In this document: positions 17,403 to 25,685 of the stretch, piece after piece
How positions within the stretch are numbered: position 1 is the stretch's first letter
How the letters are laid out: the number at the start of each line of letters is the position of its first letter
NCBI RefSeq assembly: GCF_000482465.1
Contig: NZ_KI519422.1
Span: forward strand, 124,001-188,000
Source of the DNA: Runella limosa DSM 17973
Lineage (GTDB): Bacteria > Bacteroidota > Bacteroidia > Cytophagales > Spirosomataceae
Direction: 5' to 3'
Length of the DNA stretch: 64,000 nucleotides
Translations under genes and position numbers: made by a program
Notes under the pieces: model-generated
What the model was told of the DNA's origin: nothing
The model's database searches: none
Seen by the model: the letters and a program-made list of their open reading frames with translations, nothing else

Positions 17403-19325
17403 TTATTTCTTCAAAAACTCTTTCACCAACTCCAACTGATCGGTGCTTATGAAATCAGCACCTGCTTCACGGAGTTTAGCCCATACGGCAGGGTCTTCGG
17501 GACAAGCCCACAAGCGGAGTTTTTTGCCTTCTTTGTGTACCCGCTGCACCAACGCCTGTAACTTCTGGAACTGCTCGGCGGGCATCTCGTCTTTCCCGCG
17601 CCACGTCAAATGATTGTTATAATTGTCACTGACGACGGGCATGAGTTCTGGACTCAGTTTTTTGCCCAAATCAGCAGGACGACCGTCGAAGGAAGCTAAC
17701 CGCGTTTTTGATTTTTGAAGCGTTTCGATGGGGCGATTTCCCGAAATAAAGACAGTGACGGCTCCTTTGGTAGGTGTGTTTCCTTTGTACGATGTAAGGA
17801 TACCACGGTACGACTGCAACAGTTTGTCCAAAGCTTTGTAGGTACTTTCTGCTTCGGTTTTGAAATCAATCATCAAATACACAGGGCCTTTGTAGTTGGG
17901 ATAGACAAGGCCATTGTTTTTTCTAATGTGCTCAGTAAGCGGTTTTAAATACAAATTTTCGAGTGTAGTAGCAGCGTTGTTGAAGCTTGGGCGTTCGTGT
18001 GAGACAAACAACGTATCGTTGATGAGATACACATCGGCTTCGATGCTTGTAAAACCTTGCTCAAGGGCATCCCACAATGGCCGCGACTGTTCGTAGTCGT
18101 TGTGTGCGTGAGCATTAGGCAACGGTACTACGTTAGGGTTGGTTTCTGGAACTTGCAAATGAGCAATCGGTTGAATCCAAGCGGTTTCGAGCTCGCCCGC
18201 GCTGTACGGATTGTATTTGGCTTTGGAAGAAATAATCTTGGCGCGTACCCATAAATCATCATCAGCTAGGGTGTAGCTTGCTTCCGTGCCATTGAACTCA
18301 CGCAAGATTTCTGCTTTGTCTTTTCCTTTTTTTAGGCCAATCAATTGGATGGTGTATGAAATGTCAGGTTCGGTTTTAATCCGAAACGAAAATGACGTGG
18401 GGGTTTGGTGCAAAGAAGCAAGTTCAACGCCCGAAGTAGCATAAAAACGCCCTGCTTCCATGGCTTCGATGAGGGCGCGCGGCGAAAGAGAAGGTGCATT
18501 GACCATCACCCAGCCACGTCCTGTGTTGCTGTATTCTAGTCCAAAAAACTGATAATTGTGGCTGTCGTCGGTGGCAAGACCGTACATAAGGGGGCGGCCT
18601 TGATGCACAAAATGCGTATTGATTTTATCCCACATCGACTCGGTACCTTCGCGTTTGGCATCGCCGTAATTATTGACCAGTGGGTGGCCATTGTGTACCT
18701 CAAAAAAACGTTCATGCCGCAGTTGCATCAAGTCTTCGGCCGTGATGGCGTAGTAGAAGTTGGGGTGATTGATGTGCGGGAACATTGGTTGCCCCGTTTG
18801 GCGACGTTGGGCAACGAGTAGGTCGATGTTGTTTTGCATTACTTCGGCCACGCTATTGCCGCGTTGGGGACGAATGAGGTTCTGCACATTCGTCATGTTG
18901 ATGTGAATCGGCTTACTGTCGTAGCTTGTCGATACTTCTTCACTCTTCAAAATGAGGAATTTACCTGCTTCATCGAAATACGAACGGTATTCGCTCAGGT
19001 TTTTGAGCCGAACTTTTAGGGAATCATTCGGCCCTTTTTTATACTGCACCCAATCGGGGCCAAAGGTGCGTAGGTAGCGCTCAAACGTGCGTCGGCGCTC
19101 AGGAACGCGGGGAACATTGACCCATTTTTCGCCTTCTTGAAACGTATTATGGTCGGATAAACCAACGAAATGATAGCCATTGTTTTTGTACCAATCCATG
19201 ATCATTTCGGGATAGTCGTCGCCGTCACTCCAAAGCGAGTGCGTATGCAAATTGCCTTTGTACCAGTTTTGGGCGTAGCCAAAATGGCAACAACAGATAG
19301 CGAAAGAAAAAAGAAACAGACGCAT
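17403..19325 (-). CDS. Secreted two-domain protein: PHP domain fused to GDPD-like phosphodiesterase
   Basis: 640 residues from the ATG at 19325, which gives a good signal peptide (MRLFLFSFAICCCHFGYAQ); the frame is open ten codons further. The N-terminal part (about 22-330) is a PHP-type metal hydrolase: YKGNLHTHSLWSDGDDYPE, VGLSDHNTF, FPHINHPNF and YGLATDDSHNYQF. The C-terminal part (about 400-640) is a glycerophosphodiester phosphodiesterase-like barrel: NAHAHNDYEQSRPLWDALEQ, SIEADVYLIND, LFVSHERP and the final ADFISTDQLELV. Both catalytic motif sets look intact, so this is a bifunctional extracytoplasmic phosphoesterase by inference. Natural substrates are unknown. Confidence 0.85.
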   Translation of the reverse strand: MRLFLFSFAICCCHFGYAQNWYKGNLHTHSLWSDGDDYPEMIMDWYKNNGYHFVGLSDHNTFQEGEKWVNVPRVPERRRTFERYLRTFGPDWVQYKKGPNDSLKVRLKNLSEYRSYFDEAGKFLILKSEEVSTSYDSKPIHINMTNVQNLIRPQRGNSVAEVMQNNIDLLVAQRRQTGQPMFPHINHPNFYYAITAEDLMQLRHERFFEVHNGHPLVNNYGDAKREGTESMWDKINTHFVHQGRPLMYGLATDDSHNYQFFGLEYSNTGRGWVMVNAPSLSPRALIEAMEAGRFYATSGVELASLHQTPTSFSFRIKTEPDISYTIQLIGLKKGKDKAEILREFNGTEASYTLADDDLWVRAKIISSKAKYNPYSAGELETAWIQPIAHLQVPETNPNVVPLPNAHAHNDYEQSRPLWDALEQGFTSIEADVYLINDTLFVSHERPSFNNAATTLENLYLKPLTEHIRKNNGLVYPNYKGPVYLMIDFKTEAESTYKALDKLLQSYRGILTSYKGNTPTKGAVTVFISGNRPIETLQKSKTRLASFDGRPADLGKKLSPELMPVVSDNYNNHLTWRGKDEMPAEQFQKLQALVQRVHKEGKKLRLWACPEDPAVWAKLREAGADFISTDQLELVKEFLKK

Positions 19326-19386
19326 GAGCAGAGAAAATAAGAGGTTTAGTACCATAAGAAACGAACCTCAATTTTCTAACACTACG

Positions 19387-19869
19387 CTATGGAAACACTG
19401 CTACCAGTTCGATTTCGATGAACTTGTCGGGGTGGGTAAGTGCCATGATGCCCAACGTGGAGCGGGTTGGTTTGGTAGGGTTTTCTTTGGTACCAAAATA
19501 CTGAGCATAAGCGTCGAACCAACCTTGATAATCGTGTTTGTTGCCCTTAAAATGGTCGGGAGTAACATAAATACGAAGCATCAGGACGTCTTTAAACGTA
19601 AGCCCTTTTGCTTTTACAGCTTTCTCAAGGTTTTTTAAAATATTGATAGCCTGCGTTTTAGTATCTCCAAAACGGGCGTAAGAGCCCTCAGCCGCAGTGC
19701 TGTCGGCTACTCCTGCGGTGACGCCACTTGTCCAGAGGAGCTGTTTCCCCGCAGGCACCACTGCCCCCGACGAAATAGGGGAGCTAGGGCTTCCATAGAA
19801 TGAAACGGTTTGAGCAATGACTGAAGACGTAAACAGGCTGAGAAAAAGTAGAAGTAGAGAAGGTTTCAT
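19387..19869 (-). CDS. Exported RidA/YjgF-family protein
   Basis: 160 residues from the ATG at 19869, which starts a clear signal peptide (MKPSLLLLFLSLFTSSVIAQ); upstream codons are not signal-like. The RidA-like fold follows: VSFYGSPSSPISSGAVVPAG, GDTKTQAINILKNLEKAVKA, TFKDVLMLRIYVT, PTRSTLGIMALTHPDKFIEI. The Arg in the TRST motif corresponds to the Arg that binds substrate carboxylate in RidA deaminases. Cytoplasmic RidA hydrolyses reactive enamines; secreted versions have less certain roles. It lies 61 nt upstream of the PHP-GDPD gene, same strand. Confidence 0.88.
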   Translation of the reverse strand: MKPSLLLLFLSLFTSSVIAQTVSFYGSPSSPISSGAVVPAGKQLLWTSGVTAGVADSTAAEGSYARFGDTKTQAINILKNLEKAVKAKGLTFKDVLMLRIYVTPDHFKGNKHDYQGWFDAYAQYFGTKENPTKPTRSTLGIMALTHPDKFIEIELVAVFP

Positions 19870-19965
19870 TGGGGCTAAAATTGGAGTGAATGGATAAAAA
19901 ATTGTACGTTTTTTATTTATAAACAAAATAAAATTTTTTGTTTATCGAAAATAACAATAAAATCA

Positions 19966-19996
19966 TTTGAGATGCTTGGGTAAGATGTTATTTTTG
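19966..19996 (+). promoter_or_regulatory. Bacteroidota-type promoter for the DAO-type oxidoreductase
   Basis: TTTG (19966-19969), 19-nt spacer, TATTTTTG (19989-19996): a full match to TTTG-N19-TAnnTTTG, 41 nt upstream of the ATG at 20038. The surrounding region from 19900 is very A/T-rich and also holds the start region of the divergent ridA-like gene. Confidence 0.75.
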
Positions 19997-20037
19997 TTTG
20001 GCCGCAACCACTGTCTAACTTTTCACACACTTCGACT

Positions 20038-21168
20038 ATGATGAATCGTCGTCATTTTATCAGTGCGGCTGCCCTAACGGGGATGGGAGCTGCGTCAGCG
20101 ATGGCCAGCTGTGCAACAAAACCCAGTACAAATACTACCTATCACTCGATTCCAAAACTGAAACTTTCACTTGACCGCATTGTCAAAGAGACTGTGGGGT
20201 TACGTCCTTTTCGGGCATCAGGGCCTCGAATAGGCAAAGAAGAGCTGGGTTCAAAAACCATTGTACACAACTACGGACACGGCGGGAGTGGCTGGTCGTT
20301 GTCGTGGGGAACGGGGAACATGGCCCGTCAGTTGGCATTAGCAACGGGCGAGAAAAAGATAGCGGTCATTGGTTGTGGGACAGTAGGATTAGCTACCGCT
20401 CGACTGCTCCAAGAAAAAGGGTGTGAAGTAACGATTTATACCAAAGATTTACCTCCAAATGTCACGAGCAGCGTAGCAACTGGAACGTGGTCGTCCGCTT
20501 CGCGAGTGTGCGATCCCAAAGTGGCCAAGCCAGAATTTAAACAGCTATGGGAGGAGGCTACTCGTTTTTCGTTTCGTACGTTTCAGTTTTTATTGGGAAT
20601 CAATGACATAGCGATGTGGGTGGACGAATACAATGTATTTCCCGAGCGCCAACTAGGTTCTACCGATTTGGCGCAGGGCGGAGAGGCGTTTCATTTATCA
20701 GGTTTGATTCCCGAACGCCAAGAGCTTTCATCCAAACAGCACCCATTTAAGGATAAATACGTTAGTTGGCGTTCCAACATGATGTTTAACATTCCAAGTT
20801 ATTTGCACCACCAAATGAGCACGTTTGTGATGTTGGGAGGGAAAATTAAGGTGCATGAAATCAAGAAGTTGGAAGATTTGGATGCTCTGCCTGAAAAATG
20901 TATTGTCAACTGCATGGGATTAGGGGCTAAACCCATTTTCAACGACGAAGAGTTGACCCCGATTTCGGGGCAATTGGCGTGCCTGATTCCGCAACCCGAA
21001 ATTAATTATAAGCTTACCACCAAAGGCGCGAGCATTATTGCCCGCAAAGACGGTATTTATTTGGGAGGCAACGGTCTTGTGGGCAATTGGGATACCACGC
21101 CCAAACGCGAATACACCGAGAAGTTTGTGGACGTACTTCAGCAGTTAATGAAAGAAATGAAGAGCTAG
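20038..21168 (+). CDS. Twin-arginine-exported FAD-dependent D-amino acid oxidase-like protein
   Basis: 376 residues. The N-terminus MMNRRHFISAAALTGMGAAS carries a twin-arginine motif followed by a hydrophobic stretch and SAMASC, so it is likely exported folded and possibly lipidated on Cys. A Rossmann FAD motif is visible in KIAVIGCGTVGLATARLLQE (GxGxxG). TGTWSSASRVCDP and the C-terminal IYLGGNGLVGNWDTTP resemble the DAO family. It would oxidise an amine or D-amino acid; substrate unknown. Its stop overlaps the convergent GNAT gene. A full promoter lies upstream. Confidence 0.85.
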   Translation: MMNRRHFISAAALTGMGAASAMASCATKPSTNTTYHSIPKLKLSLDRIVKETVGLRPFRASGPRIGKEELGSKTIVHNYGHGGSGWSLSWGTGNMARQLALATGEKKIAVIGCGTVGLATARLLQEKGCEVTIYTKDLPPNVTSSVATGTWSSASRVCDPKVAKPEFKQLWEEATRFSFRTFQFLLGINDIAMWVDEYNVFPERQLGSTDLAQGGEAFHLSGLIPERQELSSKQHPFKDKYVSWRSNMMFNIPSYLHHQMSTFVMLGGKIKVHEIKKLEDLDALPEKCIVNCMGLGAKPIFNDEELTPISGQLACLIPQPEINYKLTTKGASIIARKDGIYLGGNGLVGNWDTTPKREYTEKFVDVLQQLMKEMKS

Positions 21169-21569
21169 AGCGTAGTGCTCATTTTGACGTACGGAATGGC
21201 TCCTTTGTGAAAAATTTCACCTTCGGGTTTCATGCCAAAGCGTTCGTAAAAAGGTTGGGCATCGAGGCGAGCGTCGCACCAAAGTGTAGAAGCTCCTGCG
21301 GATTGTGCTCGTTCAAAAGTGGCTTTCAGTAATTGGCTGCCAATGCCCTTGCGTTGAAAGTCGGGATGGGTGGCAAATTTTCGGAATCGCGCGATTTTGT
21401 GTTCATCCACAAACAACGAAATGACCGAAACCAGCTTTTCATCCAAAAAATAACCCAAATGAATGCCTTGTTCATCGTCGGGTACTTTTACAAACTCAAC
21501 GGGCTTGTCAGGCCATAATACTTGGTGGCGAAGTGGGTAGGTTTGAGTGGGCGAAATTTCCTGAATCAT
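21165..21569 (-). CDS. GNAT-family N-acetyltransferase
   Basis: 134 residues from the ATG at 21569. The frame is open to 21650, but the extra codons cross the terminator hairpin at 21586-21612 of the upstream gene, so the later start is preferred. The GNAT core is FRKFATHPDFQRKGIGSQLL, with QRKGIG as the acetyl-CoA loop, followed by LWCDARLDAQPFYERFGM. Substrate is unknown. It is convergent with the DAO-type gene, overlapping by 3 nt at the stops. Confidence 0.85.
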   Translation of the reverse strand: MIQEISPTQTYPLRHQVLWPDKPVEFVKVPDDEQGIHLGYFLDEKLVSVISLFVDEHKIARFRKFATHPDFQRKGIGSQLLKATFERAQSAGASTLWCDARLDAQPFYERFGMKPEGEIFHKGAIPYVKMSTTL

Positions 21570-21585
21570 AGGTAATAAAAACAAT

Positions 21586-21612
21586 TGAGGCACCATTGTT
21601 AGTGGTGCCTCA
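21586..21612 (-). terminator. Intrinsic terminator of the TPR-protein gene
   Basis: Perfect 10-bp arms TGAGGCACCA (21586-21595) and TGGTGCCTCA (21603-21612). On the minus strand it is followed by ATTGTTTTTATT, a good T-tract, directly after the TPR gene stop at 21616. Confidence 0.85.
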
Positions 21613-21615
21613 GTG

Positions 21616-22392
21616 TTAATTTTGTGTGCTAAATATTCCCTGCGGGTCACATTTTTTGGCCAGCAGTTCTCTCATAAACTCGTAGTCGAGCAATTCAATA
21701 TCGAGTAGCCTTGTCTTATGAAGATTAGCCCATGCAGCGTCATAGTTGCCTTTATGAAATTCCAAGACCGATAGTTTAAGATAAACATTGGCCGAAGCGG
21801 AATCTAATTTTGAAGCCCGTTTTAAGATTTGTTCGGCTTCGATAAGTTCCCAATTTTCTTTGGTTTCTTTGAAGTGAATCAAATCAACGGTGGCTAAATC
21901 CACCAACAATCCCACGTTGTTCGAATCAATATCAGCTCCTTTGCGAAGCATTCTTTCGGCATCGGTGAGGTGTCCTTTTTGGAAACAAACGACGCCTAGT
22001 CCCCAAAAACAATCGCTGTTTTTGTTGTCGAGCAAATAAGCCAAATTAAAACGATAACAAGCCGTATCCAAATCGCCTTCTTGCAGGTATTCCCACCCTC
22101 TTGCCGAGAAAAATTGGCTTGCTTCGGCGCGGTTGGTAAAGTTTTGATCACACTCGCTCAGAAAATTAATCTCAAACTCGATGTGTTCAATGCTCTTGCT
22201 GGTTTCCCCAAAAAGTGGCATTAAGTGAAGATTCTTCACCACGGTAGTGGCCTCGGTTGAGCTTTTTGTGCTTGTGTCGGCAGGTCGGTTGCTACTTACA
22301 AATTGCATCGTCTGCGCCTCGGCCCAAAATGGAACCAACATCACCACTAATGACCCAATAACTAATTGACTAAATGACAGTATCTCTTTCAT
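21616..22392 (-). CDS. Exported tetratricopeptide-repeat protein
   Basis: 258 residues with a signal peptide (about 1-26, ending WAEAQ). The mature part has helical TPR-like pairs: DLDTACYRFNLAYLLDNKNS, DCFWGLGVVCFQKGHLTDAE, RMLRKGADIDSNNVGLLVDL and VYLKLSVLEFHKGNYDAAWA. It is probably a periplasmic protein-interaction module; no enzymatic motif was seen. The gene is monocistronic, with a terminator after it and the RhlE-type gene upstream on the same strand. Confidence 0.85.
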   Translation of the reverse strand: MKEILSFSQLVIGSLVVMLVPFWAEAQTMQFVSSNRPADTSTKSSTEATTVVKNLHLMPLFGETSKSIEHIEFEINFLSECDQNFTNRAEASQFFSARGWEYLQEGDLDTACYRFNLAYLLDNKNSDCFWGLGVVCFQKGHLTDAERMLRKGADIDSNNVGLLVDLATVDLIHFKETKENWELIEAEQILKRASKLDSASANVYLKLSVLEFHKGNYDAAWANLHKTRLLDIELLDYEFMRELLAKKCDPQGIFSTQN

Positions 22393-22455
22393 CGCTACCT
22401 TCTCGTCGGAACGTCATTGAAAACGCTCATTGTTAATCTGTTATTGTATGGACTG

Positions 22456-23781
22456 TTACTTTTTTCGTCGGTCGTACTTTTTATGCTTCTTTGTGGGTGT
22501 GGATGTCTTCTTTGTGGGCTTCGAATTTACAACTTTTTTGTTTTTCTTTTCATGAAAAGCACCCTTAAATGTGGGGTCTTCTTTTTTACGTTGCGCGTCG
22601 ATTTCGCGTAAATATTCCTGTTGTTCTTCAAAAGGCGTTTCGGGAACGTCAATTTCGGCAGGAAGTGGCGCGCGCGGAATCTTCATCCGAATAATTGTTT
22701 CGATTTTGGCAATGTGATATTCGTCCGCAATCGTCATAAACGTAATCGCATTTCCTTCCTGATTGGCTCGGCCTGTGCGTCCAATGCGGTGGACATAATC
22801 TTCGTAAATCAGCGGCACGTCGAAATTAATTACGTGGCTTACCTGAGAAACGTCGATTCCTCGAGCCGCTACGTCGGTGGCAATCAGGAGGCGAACGTTG
22901 CCATCTTTAAAAGCCTCCATCGAGTTGATGCGCGTATTTTGGCCTTTGTTGGCGTGAATAACGCGTACCTCTTCTTCATTAACGACTTTACGCTTCAAAA
23001 ACTTATAAATATTCTCCGCAGTTTCGCGAGAGCGGGCAAAAATGATGACGCGCTGAAACTCCTCGGCATGTTGGGCAAAATGTTCTACGAGGTTGATTTT
23101 AGTCCTAAAATTAGGCACCTCGTACATGACCTGCTCCACCCGCGAGGCAGTGGTAGCCTGAGGCGTTACTTCAACGCGTACTGGGGCTTCGAGGAAGTTT
23201 TCGGAAAGCCGTTCTACTTTGGGAGGAAAGGTCGCCGAGAACAATAAATTCTGGCGTTTGCGCGGAATCACCTCCAAAATACGGTTGATTTGGGGCATAA
23301 AACCCATGTCCATCATCTTATCGGCTTCGTCGAGGACGAGTACTGAAAGTTGCTTAACCCCAATTTCACCTCTCAGGTACAAATCCAAGAAGCGCCCTGG
23401 GGTCGCGACGATGATGTCTATCCCTTTTTGAAGTGTTTCAATTTGGGTTTTGGGGCCGAGGCCGCCGTATAATGCCAAATGGCGCAAGTCGGTATATTTG
23501 CCTAACTCCGCAACGGCAGCATTGATCTGCATCACTAGCTCGCGCGTAGGAGCCAAAATAAGCGCACGAGGTGTTTCTCCTTGCGCGTATTTGATTTTCA
23601 TTAGGATAGGCAACAAATAAGCCGCTGTTTTTCCCGTGCCCGTTTGGGCAATTCCTAGCACGTCATGGCCTTGCAATACCAGCGGAATCGCTTTCTCTTG
23701 GATGGGCGAAGGCGTCTCGTAACCTGCATCGGCGATGGCGTTGAGAAGTTGGCGGTTGAGGTTAAATTCTTCGAAAGTCAC
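22456..23781 (-). CDS. DEAD-box RNA helicase (RhlE-like)
   Basis: About 441 residues from a GTG start at 23781. I prefer it to the ATG at 23832 because the family N-terminus is VTFEEFNLNRQLLNAI and because a TAACTTTG promoter box (23841-23834) ends 1 nt before that ATG. Helicase motifs are complete: Q-motif TPSPIQEKAIP, Walker A AQTGTGKT, Ia PTREL, DEAD in VLDEADKMMD, SAT, and VI HRIGRTGRANQEG. The tail after about residue 375 is very basic (KKNKKVVNSKPTKKTSTP and beyond), as in RhlE-type proteins that bind structured RNA in ribosome assembly or cold growth. Confidence 0.93.
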   Translation of the reverse strand: MTFEEFNLNRQLLNAIADAGYETPSPIQEKAIPLVLQGHDVLGIAQTGTGKTAAYLLPILMKIKYAQGETPRALILAPTRELVMQINAAVAELGKYTDLRHLALYGGLGPKTQIETLQKGIDIIVATPGRFLDLYLRGEIGVKQLSVLVLDEADKMMDMGFMPQINRILEVIPRKRQNLLFSATFPPKVERLSENFLEAPVRVEVTPQATTASRVEQVMYEVPNFRTKINLVEHFAQHAEEFQRVIIFARSRETAENIYKFLKRKVVNEEEVRVIHANKGQNTRINSMEAFKDGNVRLLIATDVAARGIDVSQVSHVINFDVPLIYEDYVHRIGRTGRANQEGNAITFMTIADEYHIAKIETIIRMKIPRAPLPAEIDVPETPFEEQQEYLREIDAQRKKEDPTFKGAFHEKKNKKVVNSKPTKKTSTPTKKHKKYDRRKK

Positions 23782-23833
23782 TATAAAACGATTGTTTGTA
23801 TTGTCTTTTAACGTACTCCTTTTGAAATACATT

Positions 23834-23841
23834 CAAAGTTA
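23834..23841 (-). promoter_or_regulatory. -7 promoter box of the RhlE-type helicase gene
   Basis: TAACTTTG on the minus strand (TAnnTTTG). A TTG lies 16 nt further upstream (23860-23858). The box ends 1 nt before an in-frame ATG (23832), which makes that ATG unlikely as the start. A divergent TAACTTTG at 23878-23885 faces purQ. Confidence 0.55.
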
Positions 23842-23877
23842 CGTGAAGTTTTGTTATCAATCACCCACTGAAAACCG

Positions 23878-23885
23878 TAACTTTG
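23878..23885 (+). promoter_or_regulatory. -7 promoter box of purQ
   Basis: TAACTTTG (TAnnTTTG), 46 nt upstream of the purQ ATG; the sequence AACCGTAACTTTGCAGCAG resembles the gltX box context. A TTTG at 23850-23853 is 24 nt away, longer than usual. It forms a divergent pair with the helicase box. Confidence 0.55.
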
Positions 23886-23931
23886 CAGCAGCAAGTTAAT
23901 CACTCATCTGCTCAATCTATTCGATTATTCT

Positions 23932-24618
23932 ATGAAATTCGGCGTAGTAGTTTTCCCTGGTTCCAATTGCGACGATGATACCGTGTACACGCTGCGGGTC
24001 AATTTAGGACAAGAAGTTATCAAACTCTGGCACAAAGACCACGACCTTCAAGGTTGCGATTTTATCATCTTGCCAGGTGGATTTTCGTACGGCGACTACC
24101 TTCGTACGGGCGCTATTGCGCGTTTTTCGCCCATTATGAATGAGGTTATTGCCCATGCCAATCGCGGAGGTTACGTGATGGGTATCTGCAATGGTTTTCA
24201 GATTTTGGCTGAAGCAGGGCTTGTACCGGGCGTATTGCTCCGCAACAGTTCTCAAAAATATATTTGCCGTAATGTGTATTTGCAACCTCAAAGCCAATCG
24301 GCATTGCTGACAGCTGGCTTGGAGCCTAAAGCCTATAAAATTCCGATTGCGCACGGTGAAGGACGTTATTTTGCAGATGCCGATACGCTCAAAAGCCTCA
24401 ACGACAACGACCAAGTGTTGTTCCGTTACTGCGACGAAAATGGCCTTATCACAGATCTCGCCAACCCGAACGGTAGTTTGGAGAATATTGCGGGCGTCAC
24501 CAACGCGGGTAAAAATGTATTCGGAATGATGCCTCACCCTGAGCGTGCTTCAGACGAAGCGCTGGGTAATATCGACGGGCGTTTTATTTTGGAACAACTC
24601 GTAGCAGTAACTGCTTAA
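23932..24618 (+). CDS. purQ: Phosphoribosylformylglycinamidine synthase subunit PurQ
   Basis: 228 residues, the usual size for the glutaminase subunit of the small-type FGAM synthase in purine synthesis. It hydrolyses glutamine and channels ammonia to PurL. The class I amidotransferase motifs are present: LPGGFSYGDYLR, nucleophile Cys86 in VMGICNGFQIL, and His/Glu in MMPHPERASDEALG. purS and purL are not adjacent. It has its own promoter and ends with a strong palindrome that probably terminates it. Confidence 0.97.
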   Translation: MKFGVVVFPGSNCDDDTVYTLRVNLGQEVIKLWHKDHDLQGCDFIILPGGFSYGDYLRTGAIARFSPIMNEVIAHANRGGYVMGICNGFQILAEAGLVPGVLLRNSSQKYICRNVYLQPQSQSALLTAGLEPKAYKIPIAHGEGRYFADADTLKSLNDNDQVLFRYCDENGLITDLANPNGSLENIAGVTNAGKNVFGMMPHPERASDEALGNIDGRFILEQLVAVTA

Positions 24619-24623
24619 TATAT

Positions 24624-24656
24624 AGACCTATGAGGTTTTCAAAACCTCATAGGTCT
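24624..24656. terminator. Palindromic terminator-like element after purQ
   Basis: Perfect 16-bp arms (24624-24639 and 24641-24656) with a single central base; the arm begins AGACCTATGAGG. It lies between convergent purQ and the SdiA-regulated-type gene. The same arm design, a core GGTTT-N-AAACC, recurs at 27805-27837. Confidence 0.75.
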
Positions 24657-24674
24657 TGGCTTTCGGGCGTTTTT

Positions 24675-25541
24675 TTATGACTTCTTTGGCGAAAATTTGA
24701 GCAGATAACCATCCTTGCCATCGCCTTCGCTCGAAATATAAAGCGTACCATCGGGTGAAAAACAAATGCCTTCGGGTTGGCGATACAGCGTAGGGTCGAG
24801 CGGGATGTTTTGAAGTAAGCCACCTTCACGTGTCATGACAATAAGCCGATGCCCCGCCGAACTTAGCAAATATACTTCGCCCGTTTTAGGGTGAAACGCA
24901 ATCCCTGAGGGTTTAAAATCACGTACTTCTTTGCCTTTTAACCCAAATCCTTCGAGATTTTTTTCTGTTATTTCTTGCTGCTGATAAACGGCGCGGCGTT
25001 TTAAGTCAAACGAATAAATGACCTTTCCCTCTTCTTTTTTGTCCTTTTTGAGGTTTTCTTTCACCGCCAACCATAACCTTTTGGTAACAGGGTCGTAGGT
25101 CAGACCTTCAACATCCAGTTTTTTAGGCAGATTGGTTTCAATGTCGCGGGTTTCTTTGCTCCCCATCGTAAAATTGAGCAGTTTTCCATCGCTGCGTAAG
25201 ACGTAGATTTCTCCTTCGGCCACTTCTACCCCTTCGTAGTCGCCAGGTTTGTCAAAAAGATGCTTTTCAACAATGTCTTGTTTAGTCAAGTCATAGACAA
25301 ATACTTCGCCTTTCTCGTCTTGGACGCACAGCAGTTGGTTGTCTTTGTAAAATGACAATCCAGAAATCTCGCGTAAAACTTTCGGAAGGTCGTAGCGCTG
25401 AGTAGGTGTGGCAAAGTCGTAGGTAAAAGTTTCGACTTCTGTGGTGGTGGTTGCGTCGTTTTTTTCTTCTTTGGGAGTACAACCCACGAAAGCGCTGAGG
25501 AGGACTGCTAGGCCGAAGAAATAGCTGGTTTTTTTGGTCAT
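24675..25541 (-). CDS. SdiA-regulated-domain lipoprotein (beta-propeller)
   Basis: 288 residues from the ATG at 25541, chosen because it starts a lipoprotein signal MTKKTSYFFGLAVLLSAFVG ending with Cys21. The mature part has repeated propeller-like blades: LREISGLSFYKDNQLLCVQD, PGDYEGVEVAEGEIYVLRSD, DVEGLTYDPVTKRLWLAVKE, GIAFHPKTGEVYLLSSAGHR and PEGICFSPDGTLYISSEGDG. This matches the SdiA-regulated/YjiK-like family, surface or periplasmic lipoproteins of unclear function. It is 145 nt downstream of a cytochrome gene on the same strand, separated by two hairpins. Confidence 0.85.
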   Translation of the reverse strand: MTKKTSYFFGLAVLLSAFVGCTPKEEKNDATTTTEVETFTYDFATPTQRYDLPKVLREISGLSFYKDNQLLCVQDEKGEVFVYDLTKQDIVEKHLFDKPGDYEGVEVAEGEIYVLRSDGKLLNFTMGSKETRDIETNLPKKLDVEGLTYDPVTKRLWLAVKENLKKDKKEEGKVIYSFDLKRRAVYQQQEITEKNLEGFGLKGKEVRDFKPSGIAFHPKTGEVYLLSSAGHRLIVMTREGGLLQNIPLDPTLYRQPEGICFSPDGTLYISSEGDGKDGYLLKFSPKKS

Positions 25542-25606
25542 GGCGGTGTTTTTGAGCCAATATACAAAAAACTTCGGCATTCAAACTAGGTTTTAAGAAA
25601 TATAGG

Positions 25607-25670
25607 AGTGGGGTTTCTCAAAACCCCACTCACAACACTGTTAGGTTTTGGGGTATGAGTACCCCAAACC
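25607..25670. repeat. Two adjacent hairpins between the cytochrome and lipoprotein genes
   Basis: AGTGGGGTTT/AAACCCCACT (25607-25630, 4-nt loop) is followed by a second stem (25644-25670, GGTTTTGGGGTA/TACCCCAAACC, one bulge). They may attenuate transcription from the cytochrome gene or be mobile REP-like palindromes. Confidence 0.55.
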
Positions 25671-25685
25671 ACTTATTAAGTAGGG

